A stretch of DNA of 5,124 bases, from assembly GCA_017416885.1 (NCBI GenBank), contig JAFQAM010000175.1:1-5124 (forward strand), given 5' to 3'. Under the pieces are notes generated by a model that saw only the letters and a list, made by a program, of their open reading frames with translations, did not search any database and was not told the DNA's origin. Of this stretch, positions 4,516-5,124 are shown piece after piece. Both the position numbers and the translations under genes were made by a program. Within the stretch, counting starts at the first letter, position 1, and each line of letters starts with the position of its first letter. The DNA is from Clostridia bacterium (GTDB lineage: Bacteria; Bacillota; Clostridia; Oscillospirales; CAG-272).

Positions 4516-4545
4516 AAAAAATGTTGGCACGAAAGCACCAACATT
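4516..4545 (-). terminator. Intrinsic terminator of the EEP-fold gene
   Basis: AATGTTGG (4520-4527) pairs with CCAACATT (4538-4545), starting five bases after the stop codon at 4551. On the minus strand the inner bases can add two G-U wobbles and a C-G pair to leave a TTTC loop, and the stem runs into six U residues. On the plus strand these inner positions are C-A and A-C mismatches, though a T-rich run also lies on that side, so weak bidirectional activity is possible. Confidence 0.85.
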
Positions 4546-4550
4546 CTTTT

Positions 4551-5124
4551 TTATAATTCAATATACGCGCAAATTGCATAATGGTCGCTGTAATATTGAC
4601 CGTTTACGGGAACATCCTCAACTATATAAGATTTTTCACATTTTCCGTCAGTGAAAATATAGTCAATCTTTACTCTTTCCTCTTTGCTTAGCTTGCCAAA
4701 ATTGTGGAAGGTAGGCTCAAAGCCCTCTGTGCAGTCAATAGCGTCTCTATATGAAAGGGCAGAGGTAATAAGCTTAATTTCAGGTGAGTCAGGCTCTGCG
4801 TTAAAATCGCCTGTAAGCACAAATTTTTCATTGTACTGCGAAATTGCCTGAACTAACTGTAATGCGCCTAAATATCTTGCATTTTCGCCCACATGGTCTA
4901 AATGCGTATTGATAAATCTGAATGGCTTTTCCACATCATTATGCTTTAAAAGCAAGGATGTGTACATACGGGGACAACCGCTTTGGTCACCGCCGTATCT
5001 TGAACCGGGAATAGATGGGGTTAATGATAACCAGATATTTTCACATAATATCATTTCCATCCTGTCAGCGCGATAGCCAATCATCATAGCCTCGCCGTGA
5101 TATTCGCTATCTCTGCCGCAGCCC
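4551..5124 (-). CDS. Endonuclease/exonuclease/phosphatase family protein (C-terminal 190 residues; start outside window)
   Basis: This is the C-terminal part of a metal-dependent phosphoesterase of the EEP (ExoIII/DNase I-like) fold. The frame is open to the high-coordinate edge, and GCGRDSEYHGEAMMIGYR before the first internal methionines aligns with the VGxGRDDGxxxGE...IFY region of the family, so the Met codons near 5087 are not the start. Visible motifs are TPSIPGS, NTHLDHVGENAR (N72, H74, D76), LTGDFNAEPDS (D106, N108), KIDYIF (D154) and SDHYAI (D180, H181), covering the usual catalytic residues of the C-terminal half. The upstream catalytic QE motif would lie beyond the window. Nucleic acid, sugar-phosphate and lipid-phosphate substrates all occur in the family, so the substrate is not called. 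The gene ends with its own terminator, separating it from topB. Confidence 0.92.
   Translation of the reverse strand, partial: GCGRDSEYHGEAMMIGYRADRMEMILCENIWLSLTPSIPGSRYGGDQSGCPRMYTSLLLKHNDVEKPFRFINTHLDHVGENARYLGALQLVQAISQYNEKFVLTGDFNAEPDSPEIKLITSALSYRDAIDCTEGFEPTFHNFGKLSKEERVKIDYIFTDGKCEKSYIVEDVPVNGQYYSDHYAICAYIEL

Overview
The window looks like a chromosomal segment of a low-to-moderate GC Firmicute, most likely a gut-type clostridium (Oscillospirales/Ruminococcaceae-like). This rests on gene content, strong AGGAG-type ribosome binding sites and AT-rich intergenic DNA; no rRNA or other marker is present to fix the species. Every convincing gene lies on the minus strand, so transcription runs from high to low coordinates.

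In transcription order the window holds: the C-terminal part of an endonuclease/exonuclease/phosphatase-fold protein (5124-4551, start outside the window), closed by an intrinsic terminator (4516-4545); a strong sigma-A-type promoter (4449-4477); a transcribed leader filled with small hairpins (4247-4432); topB, DNA topoisomerase III (4224-1831); a 114-bp palindromic heptamer-repeat element (1699-1812); a dCMP deaminase gene (1673-1185); rimI (1183-743), one base after the deaminase stop; a 322-bp intergenic hairpin array (421-742); and the first 140 codons of tsaD (420-1).

The genes are housekeeping. RimI and TsaD are commonly neighbours in bacteria, with TsaB and TsaE, and TsaD makes the t6A37 modification of tRNAs. 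dCMP deaminase supplies dUMP for dTMP synthesis. Topoisomerase III decatenates and resolves single-stranded DNA junctions. The deaminase and rimI are probably translationally coupled.

The unusual content is between the genes. Two arrays, about 3.6 kb apart, are built of short perfect hairpins, mostly with 3-4 nt loops. Stem sequences change from unit to unit while both arms stay complementary, and the linkers are conserved (consensus YATWTCR on the plus strand). The arrays share a recognisable module in opposite orientation. One is the 5' leader of topB and the other separates rimI from tsaD. A second repeat class, 7-bp tandem units, borders or lies within the same gaps. Palindromes also run into the stop codons of rimI and topB. 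I cannot assign either repeat class to a named family from sequence alone; they are the most notable thing here.
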